A stretch of 64,000 nt of DNA, from positions 6,488-70,487 of the forward strand of contig CAZFHS010000034.1 of assembly GCA_964518955.1 (NCBI GenBank), in the 5' to 3' direction. Source of the stretch: JBDGYW01 sp964518955 (GTDB lineage Bacteria > Gemmatimonadota > Gemmatimonadetes > Gemmatimonadales > GWC2-71-9). Under the pieces are notes generated by a model, which did not search any database, had not been told where the DNA came from, and was given only the letters and a program-made list of their open reading frames with translations. Numbering within the stretch: the first letter of the stretch is position 1; each line of letters starts with the position of its first letter. Shown here piece after piece: positions 16,092 to 25,752 of this stretch. A program made the position numbers and the translations under genes.

Positions 16092-19000
16092 ATGTTCAAA
16101 CGGTCGATTCACTTGATCCTATCACTGCTGCTCGCTACTCCACTCCTTCTCTCCCAGGGCGTCTCGGCCCAGGAGATGGACCGAGACGCGATCGAGCAGG
16201 CGGTCTCAGGATTGAGGCTTCGTGAGATCGGGCCCGCGTTGATGGGCGGTCGAATTGCCGACATCAAGGTTCATCCGACCGACCCGACAACCTGGTATGT
16301 CGCGGTAGGGTCCGGCGGTCTTTGGAAAACCACGAACGCCGGCATTACCTGGACACCGATCTTCGATGACCAGCCATCCTACTCGATCGGCACTGTCGAA
16401 ATCGATCCCAACAGCCCAGATGTGATCTGGGTCGGGACGGGAGAGAACGTGAGTGGCAGGCACGTTGCCTGGGGAGACGGCGTGTACCGCAGCCGAGATG
16501 GTGGACGTACGTGGGAGAACGTAGGGCTCGGTGAATCGCAGCACATCGGCAAGATCCTAGTCGACCCGCGCAACAGTGATGTGGTTTTCGTTGCTGCAGA
16601 GGGTCCACTATGGAATGCCGGTGGCGACCGCGGTCTGTACAAAACCACCGACGGTGGCGAGACCTGGGCCCTGGTGTTGGAGATCGACGGGAACACAGGC
16701 GTGACCGACGCCGAGTTCGATCCGACCAATCCCGACGTGATCTACGCAGCCGCATATCAGAGGCGGCGACACATCTGGTCGCTGCTCGCCGGCGGACCCG
16801 AATCCGGCATCTACAAATCGATGGACGGCGGCGAGACCTGGCGAAAGATGAGCCGTGGGCTCCCGGGCGGCGACATGGGCAAGATTGGGCTGGCGGTAAC
16901 GCCCGCGGATCCGAATCTCGTATATGCGACAATAGAAGCGGCCGCGGATGAGCGCGGATTTTACCGGTCGCAGGACAAGGGTGAGAGTTGGGCAAAGAGA
17001 AACTCATATACGTCGGGTGGAACCGGGCCTCACTACTATCAGGAAATCGAAGCCTCGCCGCAGGACCCAGGCGTCGTCTACCAGATGGACGTCTTCTTCC
17101 ACGTCACTCGCGATGGCGGCGCGAACTTCGACTACCTGGGAACCGGTCGCGAGAAACACAGCGACAATCACGCTCTCTGGATTGACCCGAAGAACGGCAA
17201 GCATCTCATAGCCGGCACCGACGCAGGACTATATGAGAGCTTTGACGACGGGACTACCTGGCGTCATTTCCCGAACATGCCGGTCTCGCAGTTCTACAAG
17301 GTCGCGCTGGACAACTCGGAGCCGTTCTACAACATCCTGGGCGGCGCGCAGGACCTCGGCACCTTGTGGGGACCATCCAGGACAATGAACACCGAAGGCA
17401 TACGGAACCGCGACTGGTACGTGCCGATGGGAGCCGACGGGTACGCTGTCGAGTTCGACCCGACCGATCCCAACATCTTCTACCTCGAAACGCAGCAAGG
17501 AAACATGTCACGGCACGACAAGCGGAGCGAGGAGTCTATCGACATCAAACCACAACCTGCAGTTGGCGATCCGCCCGAGCGCTGGAACTGGGACACACCA
17601 ATTGTGGTGAGCCCGCACAACTCGAACCGCGTTTACGTCGGATCTCAACGCGTTTGGCGGAGCGACGATCGCGGCAACTCATGGACCCCCATCAGTACGG
17701 ATCTCACGACCAACCGGAATCGCTACGAATTGGAGTTGATGGATCGAGTCTGGAGTGTGAACGCACTCTACGACAACGGCGCCATGTCAAAGTACGCGAC
17801 CATCACAACCATCACCGAGTCGCCGCTTCAAGAGGGAGCGATTCTGGCGGGCACAGATGATGGGAACGTTCGGGTCACACTGGATGGCGGAGCCACGTGG
17901 AATGCCACTCGCGGGTTGCCTGGTGTACCTCCGTTGTCATTCATCAACGATGCCGAAGCTTCGCTCCACGACGCAAACACGTTCTTCGTGGTTGCCGATG
18001 CCCACAAGACCGGTGACTTCAGCCCTTATGTCTTCGAGAGCACCGACGGTGGCCAGAGCTGGAATTCGATGAGCGGGGATCTCCCTGCCGGAACCATAGT
18101 CTGGGCTATCCAGCAAGATCATGTTGATCCTGATCTGCTGTTCCTGGGTACGGAGTACGGCATCTACTTCACGCCGAACCGAGGCACTAACTGGTTCATG
18201 CTCGGTGCCGGTGCGCCGACGATCGCGTTCAGAGACATCAAGATCCATCGGCGCGATGAAGACCTCGTTGGCGCAACGTTCGGCCGAGGTTTCTATGTCC
18301 TGGACGATTTCACATCGCTGCGTGAGATCTCGGCAGGCGCAATGGCAGGTGGCAGCACGGTATTCCCGGTGCGCGATTCTTGGTCGTATGTCCCGAACGA
18401 GCCAATGCAGGCACGCGGCAAGCCGACACTCGGCAGTGACGATTATACGGCGGAGAACCCACCATTTGGTGCAGTCTTCACTTACTACGTAGCAGACGTA
18501 CCGCAAACCGCCCGCGAAGCGCGGCGCGACAGCGAACGCGAACTGCGCGAAGCACGCGCGGACGTTCCGTTCCCCGGGTGGGAGGCGTTGGCCGCCGAGG
18601 CAATTGAGGGCTCGCCGCGGATGTTGTTGCTGGTGAGGGAAGGTTCCGGTGCACCCGTCAGGTGGATAAGAGGAAGCGCAAGTGAGGGCGTTCACCGGGC
18701 AAGTTGGGATTTGCGCAGGCCAACTCCCGAGCCAATCAGCTTTCCTTCCTCCGGTGGGTTCTCGCCACCATGGGCATCGGATCCTGTGGGGCCAATAGTC
18801 GCCCCCGGAACCTACAGCGTTGAGTTGACTCTCATTTCCAGCGCTGGGGTCCAGAGCCTCGGCACACCTCAGGAGTTCGAGGTCAATGCGGTACCGACGG
18901 CACCGCCTGGTACGGACTTCAATGCTGTCGCTGCGTTCCAGCTCGAGGCAAGCGAGCTCATGCGCCGAATCAACGGCGCGGGTGAGGAACTTGGAGAGGC

Positions 19001-19379
19001 CAACGAACGGCTCCGTTACATGCGTGCGGCCATGCTCCAAGCTCCGAGAGCTGATGCCGAGCTGCACTCTCTCATGAATATGCTCGGCGAGAGATTGGCT
19101 GCTCTCCAAACGCGCCTGTGGGGCGACCGTACGCGAGGCCGGTTGAATGAAACGTCCGTTCCGTCGATCAGCGGCCGTGCCGGCAACGCAATCTGGGGCT
19201 ACTGGGGAACACGGCAGATGCCGACCGAGACCATGAGGCGAAGCCTCGAGATCGCAACAAGTGACTTTGCTCTCTTCCGTGAAGAACTGTCGAGCGCCAT
19301 CGACTCAGCAATACCGGCGTTGGAGGAGGCATTGGAGGCGGCCGGTGCACCCTGGACGCCGGGGAGAAGAATTCCGTAG
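16092..19379 (+). CDS. Secreted sortilin/VPS10-type beta-propeller protein (paralogue 2)
   Basis: 1095 residues from the ATG at 16092 (a GTG at 16077 extends it by five codons; GGGAG lies 8 bases before the ATG). Signal peptide MFKRSIHLILSLLLATPLLL with cleavage after SAQ. Asp-box repeats (SRDGGRTWEN, TTDGGETWAL, SMDGGETWRK, LDGGATWNAT, STDGGQSWNS) extend to about residue 730, followed by GATFGRGFYVLDD. The C-terminal third has a charged helical insert rich in Arg/Glu (QTAREARRDSERELREARAD), a FlgD-like segment (GVHRASWDLRRP) and a helical end. It is followed 69 bases later by paralogue 3. Probably a cell-surface or periplasmic binding protein; enzymatic activity is unproven. Confidence 0.85.
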   Translation: MFKRSIHLILSLLLATPLLLSQGVSAQEMDRDAIEQAVSGLRLREIGPALMGGRIADIKVHPTDPTTWYVAVGSGGLWKTTNAGITWTPIFDDQPSYSIGTVEIDPNSPDVIWVGTGENVSGRHVAWGDGVYRSRDGGRTWENVGLGESQHIGKILVDPRNSDVVFVAAEGPLWNAGGDRGLYKTTDGGETWALVLEIDGNTGVTDAEFDPTNPDVIYAAAYQRRRHIWSLLAGGPESGIYKSMDGGETWRKMSRGLPGGDMGKIGLAVTPADPNLVYATIEAAADERGFYRSQDKGESWAKRNSYTSGGTGPHYYQEIEASPQDPGVVYQMDVFFHVTRDGGANFDYLGTGREKHSDNHALWIDPKNGKHLIAGTDAGLYESFDDGTTWRHFPNMPVSQFYKVALDNSEPFYNILGGAQDLGTLWGPSRTMNTEGIRNRDWYVPMGADGYAVEFDPTDPNIFYLETQQGNMSRHDKRSEESIDIKPQPAVGDPPERWNWDTPIVVSPHNSNRVYVGSQRVWRSDDRGNSWTPISTDLTTNRNRYELELMDRVWSVNALYDNGAMSKYATITTITESPLQEGAILAGTDDGNVRVTLDGGATWNATRGLPGVPPLSFINDAEASLHDANTFFVVADAHKTGDFSPYVFESTDGGQSWNSMSGDLPAGTIVWAIQQDHVDPDLLFLGTEYGIYFTPNRGTNWFMLGAGAPTIAFRDIKIHRRDEDLVGATFGRGFYVLDDFTSLREISAGAMAGGSTVFPVRDSWSYVPNEPMQARGKPTLGSDDYTAENPPFGAVFTYYVADVPQTAREARRDSERELREARADVPFPGWEALAAEAIEGSPRMLLLVREGSGAPVRWIRGSASEGVHRASWDLRRPTPEPISFPSSGGFSPPWASDPVGPIVAPGTYSVELTLISSAGVQSLGTPQEFEVNAVPTAPPGTDFNAVAAFQLEASELMRRINGAGEELGEANERLRYMRAAMLQAPRADAELHSLMNMLGERLAALQTRLWGDRTRGRLNETSVPSISGRAGNAIWGYWGTRQMPTETMRRSLEIATSDFALFREELSSAIDSAIPALEEALEAAGAPWTPGRRIP

Positions 19380-19448
19380 CACAGCGTGCCTCGACCGGTA
19401 TCCCCCTGTCACTATGAGCGCGCAGGCAAGGAACAGAGGGTAACACAC

Positions 19449-22400
19449 ATGAGCTACAGACTCGGTGCAGTGTGGGTGTTGGCTGTCGCGATGGCGACAA
19501 GCGTGAGTTCACCTGTCGCATCGCACGGTCAGGTACGATTCGACCCCGACGACTACTCCGCCATGGAGTACCGCTACCTCGGCCCACCAGGGAACCGTGT
19601 GAGCGCCGTCACCGGTGTACCCGGTGATCCACTCACATATTACGCCGGTGCTGCGTCAGGGGGCATCTGGAAGACCAACGATGGCGGCATACACTGGGAC
19701 CCCATTTTCGACGACCAACCGGTCTCGGCCATCGGCGCGCTCGCCGTAGCACCGTCAGACCACGACATAATCTGGGCCGGAACCGGGGAAACATTCCTTC
19801 GGAGCCACATCTCCATGGGTTGGGGCGCTTTCAAATCGACCGACGCCGGTGAGACATGGAGCCGAGCCGGTCTCGAGAAGACGGGCAGGATTGGGAGGAT
19901 CGTCGTCCATCCTCACGATCCCCAGACGGTATTTGTCGCTGTGCTCGGACACGCGTTTGGGCCGCAGCCCGAACGCGGTGTGTACCGAACGACCGACGGC
20001 GGCGATACCTGGGATCGCGTTTTGTTCGTGAACGATTCCACCGGTGCCATCGACATTGTCATGCACCCCGGCAATCCAAGCACCCTCTACGCCGCGATGT
20101 GGCAGATAGAGATGAAGACTTGGGGACGCACCAGTGGCGGCGAAGGCAGCGGGATCTGGAAATCGGAAGATGGAGGAACCACCTGGTCTCGCCTCGCAGG
20201 CAACGGGCTACCTCGCAGTCCACTCGGCAAGATCGGCCTTGCAGTTACGGCTGCGGATCCGGATCGTGTTTACGCACTGATCGAAAGCGGAGCCGGTATT
20301 CCGTGGCGTGGGCAACCTACCGACAGCGGTGCGCTATGGCGCTCGGATGACGGCGCCCTGACATGGAAGATGGTGAACGCTGACAGCTACAGGCTTCTCA
20401 CGCGCCCGGCTTACTACACTCGTATGGGTGTATCTCCGGAAGACGCCGACGAAGCCTACTTCCTTACAATCTTCTTGAGCAGCACTCACGACGGTGGAGA
20501 AACGCTCGATCAGCGACCCGAGCGCGCGAGCCCCGGATTCGACAACCACGACATCTGGATTGATCCAACCGATGCCGACCGAATCGCGATCGGCAACGAC
20601 GAGGGCATCTCGATATCCGTCACCCACGGCGATTCGTGGCACCGCATTCGCCTTCCAATCGCACAGATGTACAGGGTTACCACGGACAACCGAATCCCAT
20701 ACTACGTCTGCGGAAACATGCAGGACGGGCCCTCAACATGCGGGCCGAGCAACTCGAAATCGAGTGGGTCTTACGTGACAGGTGGTTCGGAGATTCCCAG
20801 AGGTCTTTGGTACTCCGTAGGCGGCGGCGAGAGCGGCATGGCCACGCCCGACCCCACCGATCCCTACGTCGTGTGGTCCACGGCGTCCGGGCGCGGACCC
20901 GCTAGCGGTATCGTGGTGCGGCACGACTTGCGGACACAGCAAAGCCGCGACGTTGAAGTGTGGCCCGTCGCTCCTTTCGGCCACGCTGCGGCAGACATCA
21001 GATATCGGTTCATCTGGGATTTTCCAATCGTGATCTCCCCACACGATAACAACAAGATCTACGTCGGTAGTCAGCACCTTCACGCAACTACGAATGGCGG
21101 GCAGAGCTGGGATGTAATCAGTCCCGACCTCACACTCAACACGAAGAACACGCAGGTCCACTCCGGTGGACTCACACCCGATAATCTCGGCGTCGAATAT
21201 GGTAACACCATTTACTCAATCGCCGAGTCCAGGATCCAACCTGGATTGATATGGGTGGGCACGAATGACGGGGTCGTGCAGGTCACTCGCGACGGCGGAG
21301 CTAGTTGGACCAACGTGACCGGCAACATCCCGGGTCTGATCAGTTGGGGAACTATTGGCAACGTAGAACCGTCACGCTTCGATGTCGGAAAGGCATACAT
21401 CACAGTCAACGGTCATCTGGAGGGGAACTTCGATCCCTGGGTCTACAAGACGACCGACTACGGGGAGTCGTGGGTTGGGATCACAAATGGTCTTCCTAGA
21501 AATCCGATAAGCAACACGCGAAATGTGCGGGAAGACCCGGTTCGCCCAGGGCTGCTGTATCTCGCGACTGAGAACGGGATGTTCATCTCATTCAACGATG
21601 GCGCCGATTGGCAAGCATTGCAGATGAACCTCCCTCACACGCCGGTGTCGTGGCTCACGATTCAGGAACACTTCAACGATCTCGTACTTTCCACGTACGG
21701 ACGCGGGTTCTGGGTTTTGGACGATCTTTCGCCGTTTCAGCAACTCACGCCCGACGTCGCTGCGTCCCAAGCTCACCTCTTCTCACCGAGGCCAGCGTAT
21801 CGGTTCCGCCTGGTGGACAATACTGTCAGGGAGATGGCAGATGACCCCACTGCAGGGGACAACCCTCCCTACGGGGCGTCTCTCTCATACTGGCTTGGTA
21901 GTGAGCCATCTGGAGAAGTAACTATCGCAATAGCGGATTCGAACGGAACAACCATCGCTACGGTCGAGGGCACCGGGACGATCGGTGTGAACCGAGTGAC
22001 GTGGAATCTCAGGTTCAGTGGAGAAGGAGAATTCGGACAAGGAGGCGGTGGCCCTCCAGGGGTGGGCTTTCGCCTGCTTGCACCGCCGGGTTCCTACACA
22101 GCAACTCTGAAAGTCGGAGGCACTGAGCACACCCAACCGCTCACTCTTCTAAAGGACCCCAACACCGGCGGCAGTGAAGCAACAATCGCCGAGCAGTTCG
22201 CGATGCTAGAGGATTTGAACGCCGACATCCTCGAGTCGAGGTTGCTCACCGACCGCATCGACGCAATCCGCACGCAGCTCGACAGCCTAACTGAACTCCT
22301 GGAGGAGACACCGGATAACGCGATTCTTCGCGAGCAGGCGTTGGAAATAGACCAGCACTTTGCAGCCCTTGCCGACAGCCTGGTTCAGCAGAAACCCGGC

Positions 22401-22646
22401 GGATTTTTCGCCTGGCCGGTTAAGCTCACGTCCAAGCTGGTATACCTGGCGAACCACGTTCAGAGTTCGGATCACGAGCCGACAGCTCAGGCCCGAGAGG
22501 CGCACGAGCTCTTGAAGGCCCTGTTGGGTGTGGCGCGTGCAGACTACAGAGGTCTGGTCGACGGCGAACTGGCCAGGTTCAATTCGCGGCTGAACGATGC
22601 GGGGTTGGATGCGATAGTCCTGGTCCCATCGTTGATACCGCGCTAA
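19449..22646 (+). CDS. Secreted sortilin/VPS10-type beta-propeller protein (paralogue 3)
   Basis: 1065 residues from the ATG at 19449; the upstream part of the frame lacks a signal peptide and GAGGG precedes this ATG. Signal peptide about 1-28 (cleavage near SHG/QVRF). Propeller Asp-boxes include SEDGGTTWSR, TRDGGASWTN, TTNGGQSWDV and TTDYGESWVG; the domain closes with STYGRGFWVLDDLS. A beta-rich FlgD-like section (TIGVNRVTWNLRFSGEGEFG) and about 160 helical residues (QLDSLTELLEETPDNAILRE) complete it. Same architecture as its left neighbour, so this is an ancient tandem pair; identity appears low outside motifs. It is 14 bases from the following lipoprotein gene and likely in one transcript. 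Confidence 0.85.
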   Translation: MSYRLGAVWVLAVAMATSVSSPVASHGQVRFDPDDYSAMEYRYLGPPGNRVSAVTGVPGDPLTYYAGAASGGIWKTNDGGIHWDPIFDDQPVSAIGALAVAPSDHDIIWAGTGETFLRSHISMGWGAFKSTDAGETWSRAGLEKTGRIGRIVVHPHDPQTVFVAVLGHAFGPQPERGVYRTTDGGDTWDRVLFVNDSTGAIDIVMHPGNPSTLYAAMWQIEMKTWGRTSGGEGSGIWKSEDGGTTWSRLAGNGLPRSPLGKIGLAVTAADPDRVYALIESGAGIPWRGQPTDSGALWRSDDGALTWKMVNADSYRLLTRPAYYTRMGVSPEDADEAYFLTIFLSSTHDGGETLDQRPERASPGFDNHDIWIDPTDADRIAIGNDEGISISVTHGDSWHRIRLPIAQMYRVTTDNRIPYYVCGNMQDGPSTCGPSNSKSSGSYVTGGSEIPRGLWYSVGGGESGMATPDPTDPYVVWSTASGRGPASGIVVRHDLRTQQSRDVEVWPVAPFGHAAADIRYRFIWDFPIVISPHDNNKIYVGSQHLHATTNGGQSWDVISPDLTLNTKNTQVHSGGLTPDNLGVEYGNTIYSIAESRIQPGLIWVGTNDGVVQVTRDGGASWTNVTGNIPGLISWGTIGNVEPSRFDVGKAYITVNGHLEGNFDPWVYKTTDYGESWVGITNGLPRNPISNTRNVREDPVRPGLLYLATENGMFISFNDGADWQALQMNLPHTPVSWLTIQEHFNDLVLSTYGRGFWVLDDLSPFQQLTPDVAASQAHLFSPRPAYRFRLVDNTVREMADDPTAGDNPPYGASLSYWLGSEPSGEVTIAIADSNGTTIATVEGTGTIGVNRVTWNLRFSGEGEFGQGGGGPPGVGFRLLAPPGSYTATLKVGGTEHTQPLTLLKDPNTGGSEATIAEQFAMLEDLNADILESRLLTDRIDAIRTQLDSLTELLEETPDNAILREQALEIDQHFAALADSLVQQKPGGFFAWPVKLTSKLVYLANHVQSSDHEPTAQAREAHELLKALLGVARADYRGLVDGELARFNSRLNDAGLDAIVLVPSLIPR

Positions 22647-22660
22647 CCGAGGAACCCTCG

Positions 22661-24016
22661 ATGTCTGGCCTGCCACGGCCAACTCCGGACGTAAAACACA
22701 GCTCTCGGTGGCCTGTATGGTTTCTACTCGCACTGAGCACCGCAGCATTCGCAACCGCGTGCGCCCTGGACGAGGTGGAGATCCCGCTGGGAGATCCTGT
22801 AGTGGTGGTACATGGGGTGATTCGGCCCGACTTGCCGCCTCCATCCTACGGGAGTCAGTTCATCGTGCTCGAACTGTCGTTCACGGGGACGATCGAACAC
22901 CCGTACGAGGTCGGCGGAGCCATCCCAACTGGTGGAGCACCAACCATACCAATCGACGGCGCGACGGTTACGTTGACCAACCTCAACTACTCCACTGACA
23001 ATTGCGGCGACACCACCGTGCTCAGCCAGGTCCCTCCCGATCTTCGTCTACTCAACCTTGCAGGGGTTTACTGGACTCCCCCGCAGTGCCCCGCCATGCG
23101 CGCCGGCGACCGACTGGAGCTGAATGTTCAAACCGCAGAGGGAGAGCGGATCACCGGAGTAACGCGGTTGCCCGGAATGGCGGACGCGCACTTTTCCGTG
23201 GCGGGAGAATCGCTCCCTTTCGAAACCGACAGTTCGATAACGGTCAACCGCGATCGGGACACCATACACATCACCGTCGATCCAATAGCCGGACGCCTCC
23301 TTCAGATCGACATGATACGCGTGGGCGAACTCGACATGCTGCTAGCTCCGGACAAGATCCCGACCGCCAAGGTGCTCGTAGATACAGTGTCGGTCGCTCT
23401 CCCCGGTGACCTCGCGGACGTGTTCGCGCAGGGAGAGGGCGACGACCTGCTGCGCGCGGGCCGGAACTACCTGGTGACCGTGTCGCTCACAGACACCAAC
23501 TACTTCGACTTCACCAGGTCGAGCAACAACAGGTTCACCGGCCGAGGTTTCATCAACCGCCTGTCGGGCGGTGTGGGAGTCTTCGGCTCCCTGGTCGCCG
23601 TTTCGACCGGGCTTCACGTGGTTGGAGATTTCGACGACGAGCGCGACGGCGTCTACCGTCTACGTGGTACGGTCCAGGACGTGGACGTAGATGCCACCCT
23701 CACTGTGTACGCCTACCGAACGACGGATTCCACCGAGCTTTCCGGATTCCTCAACGGCAATTGGCTCCAGTTACGCGATGGAGTGTGGGAGCCGTGGCAG
23801 GTGGAAGACCGAAGCATCGATGGCCACTGGGACGACAACAGGCTGCTGGTCGTCATGTATCAGAAGCGGATTGAGTTTAGAGAAACGATGATGCGGCTGT
23901 TGTTGCGAGGTGTCCGCGAACCGGATGGGACCTTCGGTATAGGTGTCGCAGACTCGGCGGGTATGAGTGCAATCACGCTGGGCGTGCTCACGGCCACTCA
24001 GGATCGGGGTGGCTGA
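22661..24016 (+). CDS. DUF4249-like lipoprotein
   Basis: 451 residues. The N-terminal hydrophobic segment (about 17-32, WFLLALSTAAFATAC) ends in a lipobox Cys (ATAC). The mature part begins DEVEIPLGDPVVVVHGVIRPD, the EI-x-VVVxGxI pattern of DUF4249 proteins, which are known mainly as surface lipoproteins beside TonB receptors in Bacteroidota. An Ig-like beta domain with VTLTNLNY follows, and the C-terminus carries barrel-like strands (DDERDGVYRLRGTVQDVDVDATLTVYAYRTTDSTEL). No TonB receptor is present here; the gene instead follows two VPS10 propellers. Outer-membrane attachment is predicted. The DUF assignment is from pattern memory, so moderate. Confidence 0.7.
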   Translation: MSGLPRPTPDVKHSSRWPVWFLLALSTAAFATACALDEVEIPLGDPVVVVHGVIRPDLPPPSYGSQFIVLELSFTGTIEHPYEVGGAIPTGGAPTIPIDGATVTLTNLNYSTDNCGDTTVLSQVPPDLRLLNLAGVYWTPPQCPAMRAGDRLELNVQTAEGERITGVTRLPGMADAHFSVAGESLPFETDSSITVNRDRDTIHITVDPIAGRLLQIDMIRVGELDMLLAPDKIPTAKVLVDTVSVALPGDLADVFAQGEGDDLLRAGRNYLVTVSLTDTNYFDFTRSSNNRFTGRGFINRLSGGVGVFGSLVAVSTGLHVVGDFDDERDGVYRLRGTVQDVDVDATLTVYAYRTTDSTELSGFLNGNWLQLRDGVWEPWQVEDRSIDGHWDDNRLLVVMYQKRIEFRETMMRLLLRGVREPDGTFGIGVADSAGMSAITLGVLTATQDRGG

Positions 24017-24076
24017 GCGGGATTCTTGGTCGCCGGGATACGACTAGAAGATCGAGTTGAGCACCGAGCCGTTCCC

Positions 24077-24808
24077 TCAAGGATTCTCGTCGAGCTTGTC
24101 CAAGAACCACACCAGATAGTCCAACGGCGGCCTGTCGACGGTGTTCTGACTCATGTACTTGAACCGCAGAATGCCATTTTCGTCGATGATGAGAATCGTA
24201 GGGATGTTCTGCTCGGCGGTGCTACCGCTCCAGTCGGTGGTGAACAGGCCCAGACCGCTCGACACCGCGTGGTCGTGATCCACCAGGATCGGGAACGCCC
24301 GCTCCACTTCCTCGGGCTCCATGTGATATGTCTTCGGATAGACCTGCTTCGATCTCTCCACGCGCGCCCTGCCCGCCTCATCGAGTGTCGCGGCATTGGG
24401 TGGGTTCTTGCGTTCTTCAATGTCCTGGAACAACTGTGGAAACGCATCCATCCATTCCCTAACCGTCTCTCTGCCGTAGGGAATCACATACAGTATCTCC
24501 AGGTTCGAATTCTCACGGAAGTCTGCCTCTGCATCGTATTCAGCCAGCTCCGCCAACTGGTAAGGGCAAATGTGGCACCAACTTCCCGGGCGAGAAAAGC
24601 CACGAGGGAATACCAGCATCACTCTCTTTCCCCTGAGATCCGATAGGGTCACCTCGCCACCCTGGAAGGCCGGGAGCGTGATATCCGGCATGGGCGAGCC
24701 CACAGTCACCGGTCGAAGCTGGGACGCTTGCGCGGTAACGTGCGATGGCGGATTGAATGCAACGACCATGGCCAGCACCAGCGGTGGCAGCGAGAGAGAG
24801 CGACGCAT
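24077..24808 (-). CDS. Exported AhpC/TSA-type redoxin
   Basis: 243 residues with a signal peptide (about 1-26, cleavage near VTAQ). A thioredoxin-like fold starts at VGSPMPDITLPAFQGGEVTLSDLRGKRVMLVFPRGF; the active site is WCHICPYQ (Cys78, Cys81), a CxxC dithiol rather than the single peroxidatic Cys of peroxiredoxins. The insertion at about 125-160 and the NIPTILIIDENGILRFKYMS segment (cis-Pro loop) are typical of periplasmic redoxins. Likely role: disulfide reduction or peroxide defence in the periplasm. It is convergent with the lipoprotein gene (60 bases between stops) and divergent from the ferritin-like gene. Confidence 0.85.
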   Translation of the reverse strand: MRRSLSLPPLVLAMVVAFNPPSHVTAQASQLRPVTVGSPMPDITLPAFQGGEVTLSDLRGKRVMLVFPRGFSRPGSWCHICPYQLAELAEYDAEADFRENSNLEILYVIPYGRETVREWMDAFPQLFQDIEERKNPPNAATLDEAGRARVERSKQVYPKTYHMEPEEVERAFPILVDHDHAVSSGLGLFTTDWSGSTAEQNIPTILIIDENGILRFKYMSQNTVDRPPLDYLVWFLDKLDENP

Positions 24809-25070
24809 GGAGTCCTCCGATTTGATATCCGGTTTCCTTCATCTCAAGTATTGCCGCCGGTACTGTTGGTGTCCACTGCCATATCGCTCCAGCACCACTT
24901 TGGCGAGCGCTGTCTCTGCTCGTACGGCAGCCCTTCTATTTCGCACATCTGACCCCAAGACTCGTTGTCAACGGTCGCCAAACCCTCTATCGTTGTTTTG
25001 ATGCTCGAGAAACCAGCTGGTAGCGCCGTTTTCGGCATACCGACGTACGACCCCAGCTAGAGGAAGATTG

Positions 25071-25583
25071 ATGACTGACGACGTTAGGGCCGCAATGATA
25101 GAGGTAGTCAAGGAAGCCCTCTTGGCAGAGGTAAAGGGCCACCAACTCTACACGCACGCCGCGACAACTACGACCGACCCTGCCGTTCAGGGGATATTCA
25201 AATCACTGGCCAAGGACGAGGAAGGTCACATAGCAATCCTCAAGGCTCAGGCGAAGGCTTTGTTCGATACCGGCTCGCTGGATCTCGGTGCCGTGAGCAC
25301 TGCCGAGGTAGGCGGCGGCTCGCACGCCATCATCGACGACGAGTTCAAGAGATCGCTCAAGAAGGGCACCTTCGAGATGGCTGCCATCGGAATCGGATGC
25401 GACCTCGAGAAAAGGGCGATCGCATTCTATTCCGAACATGCCGATAAGACGGCCGACCCCGAGCTGAAGAAACTCTTCACCTGGCTCACCGAGTGGGAGA
25501 AGAACCACCTCTCACAGCTGCTCGACCTCGAGAAGTTCTACAAGGATGCATTCTGGGCTGATCAGGGGTTTATGCCGATGTGA
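25071..25583 (+). CDS. Ferritin-like diiron protein (rubrerythrin type without rubredoxin domain)
   Basis: 170 residues from the ATG at 25071 (AGAGGAAG upstream; an in-frame TTG at 25068 precedes it). A four-helix ferritin-like bundle carries the diiron ligands in the expected order: E-V-K-G-H (helix 1), E-E-G-H (helix 2), E..E (EMAAIGIGCDLE, helix 3) and E-W-E-K-N-H (helix 4). The usual C-terminal rubredoxin domain of rubrerythrin is absent. It may partner the triple-rubredoxin protein at the left end, but the genes are 24 kb apart, so this is only a suggestion. Role: peroxide reduction or iron handling in the cytoplasm. Confidence 0.88.
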   Translation: MTDDVRAAMIEVVKEALLAEVKGHQLYTHAATTTTDPAVQGIFKSLAKDEEGHIAILKAQAKALFDTGSLDLGAVSTAEVGGGSHAIIDDEFKRSLKKGTFEMAAIGIGCDLEKRAIAFYSEHADKTADPELKKLFTWLTEWEKNHLSQLLDLEKFYKDAFWADQGFMPM

Positions 25584-25603
25584 GAAGAGGAGGGAGAAGA
25601 GTG

Positions 25604-25673
25604 AGAAGAGGGAGAGGAGGGAGAGGGGCGAGCAGTCATTCCCCCTCCCTCCCCTCCCTTCGCTCCCTCTTCT
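25604..25673. terminator. Purine/pyrimidine mirror hairpin between converging genes
   Basis: An almost pure purine stretch is followed by an almost pure pyrimidine stretch. Outer arms AGAAGAGGGAG (25604-25614) and CTCCCTCTTCT (25663-25673) pair perfectly and inner G-rich and C-rich tracts can extend the stem, with the loop near 25630-25640. It lies just after the ferritin-like stop and may terminate transcription or stabilise that message. Confidence 0.55.
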
Positions 25674-25701
25674 GATCACGTCCCTGCTAGCTCACGAAAT
25701 A

Positions 25702-25729
25702 GAGCCCCTCTGGCACATCAAAGGGGCTC
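25702..25729 (-). terminator. Hairpin downstream of the NTF2-like gene
   Basis: GAGCCCCT (25702-25709) and AGGGGCTC (25722-25729) form an 8-bp stem with a 12-base loop, 23 bases past the stop codon of the minus-strand gene. The minus strand continues TATTTCG, a poor U-tract, so termination strength is uncertain. The stem sequence resembles that of the terminator at 11017-11040. Confidence 0.55.
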
Positions 25730-25752
25730 CGTCACTAGGACCCGCCCATCAA

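Noticed and set aside
17937..19109. Long minus-strand open frame (390 codons) inside VPS10 paralogue 2
   Set aside because: It is exactly antisense to a clear propeller gene, has no family features and is Cys/Arg-rich in a way typical of shadow frames.
24844..25038. Possible 64-residue minus-strand gene between the redoxin and ferritin-like genes
   Set aside because: No ribosome site, no recognisable feature, and it lies in the divergent promoter region; the 262-base gap otherwise shows nothing I can support.
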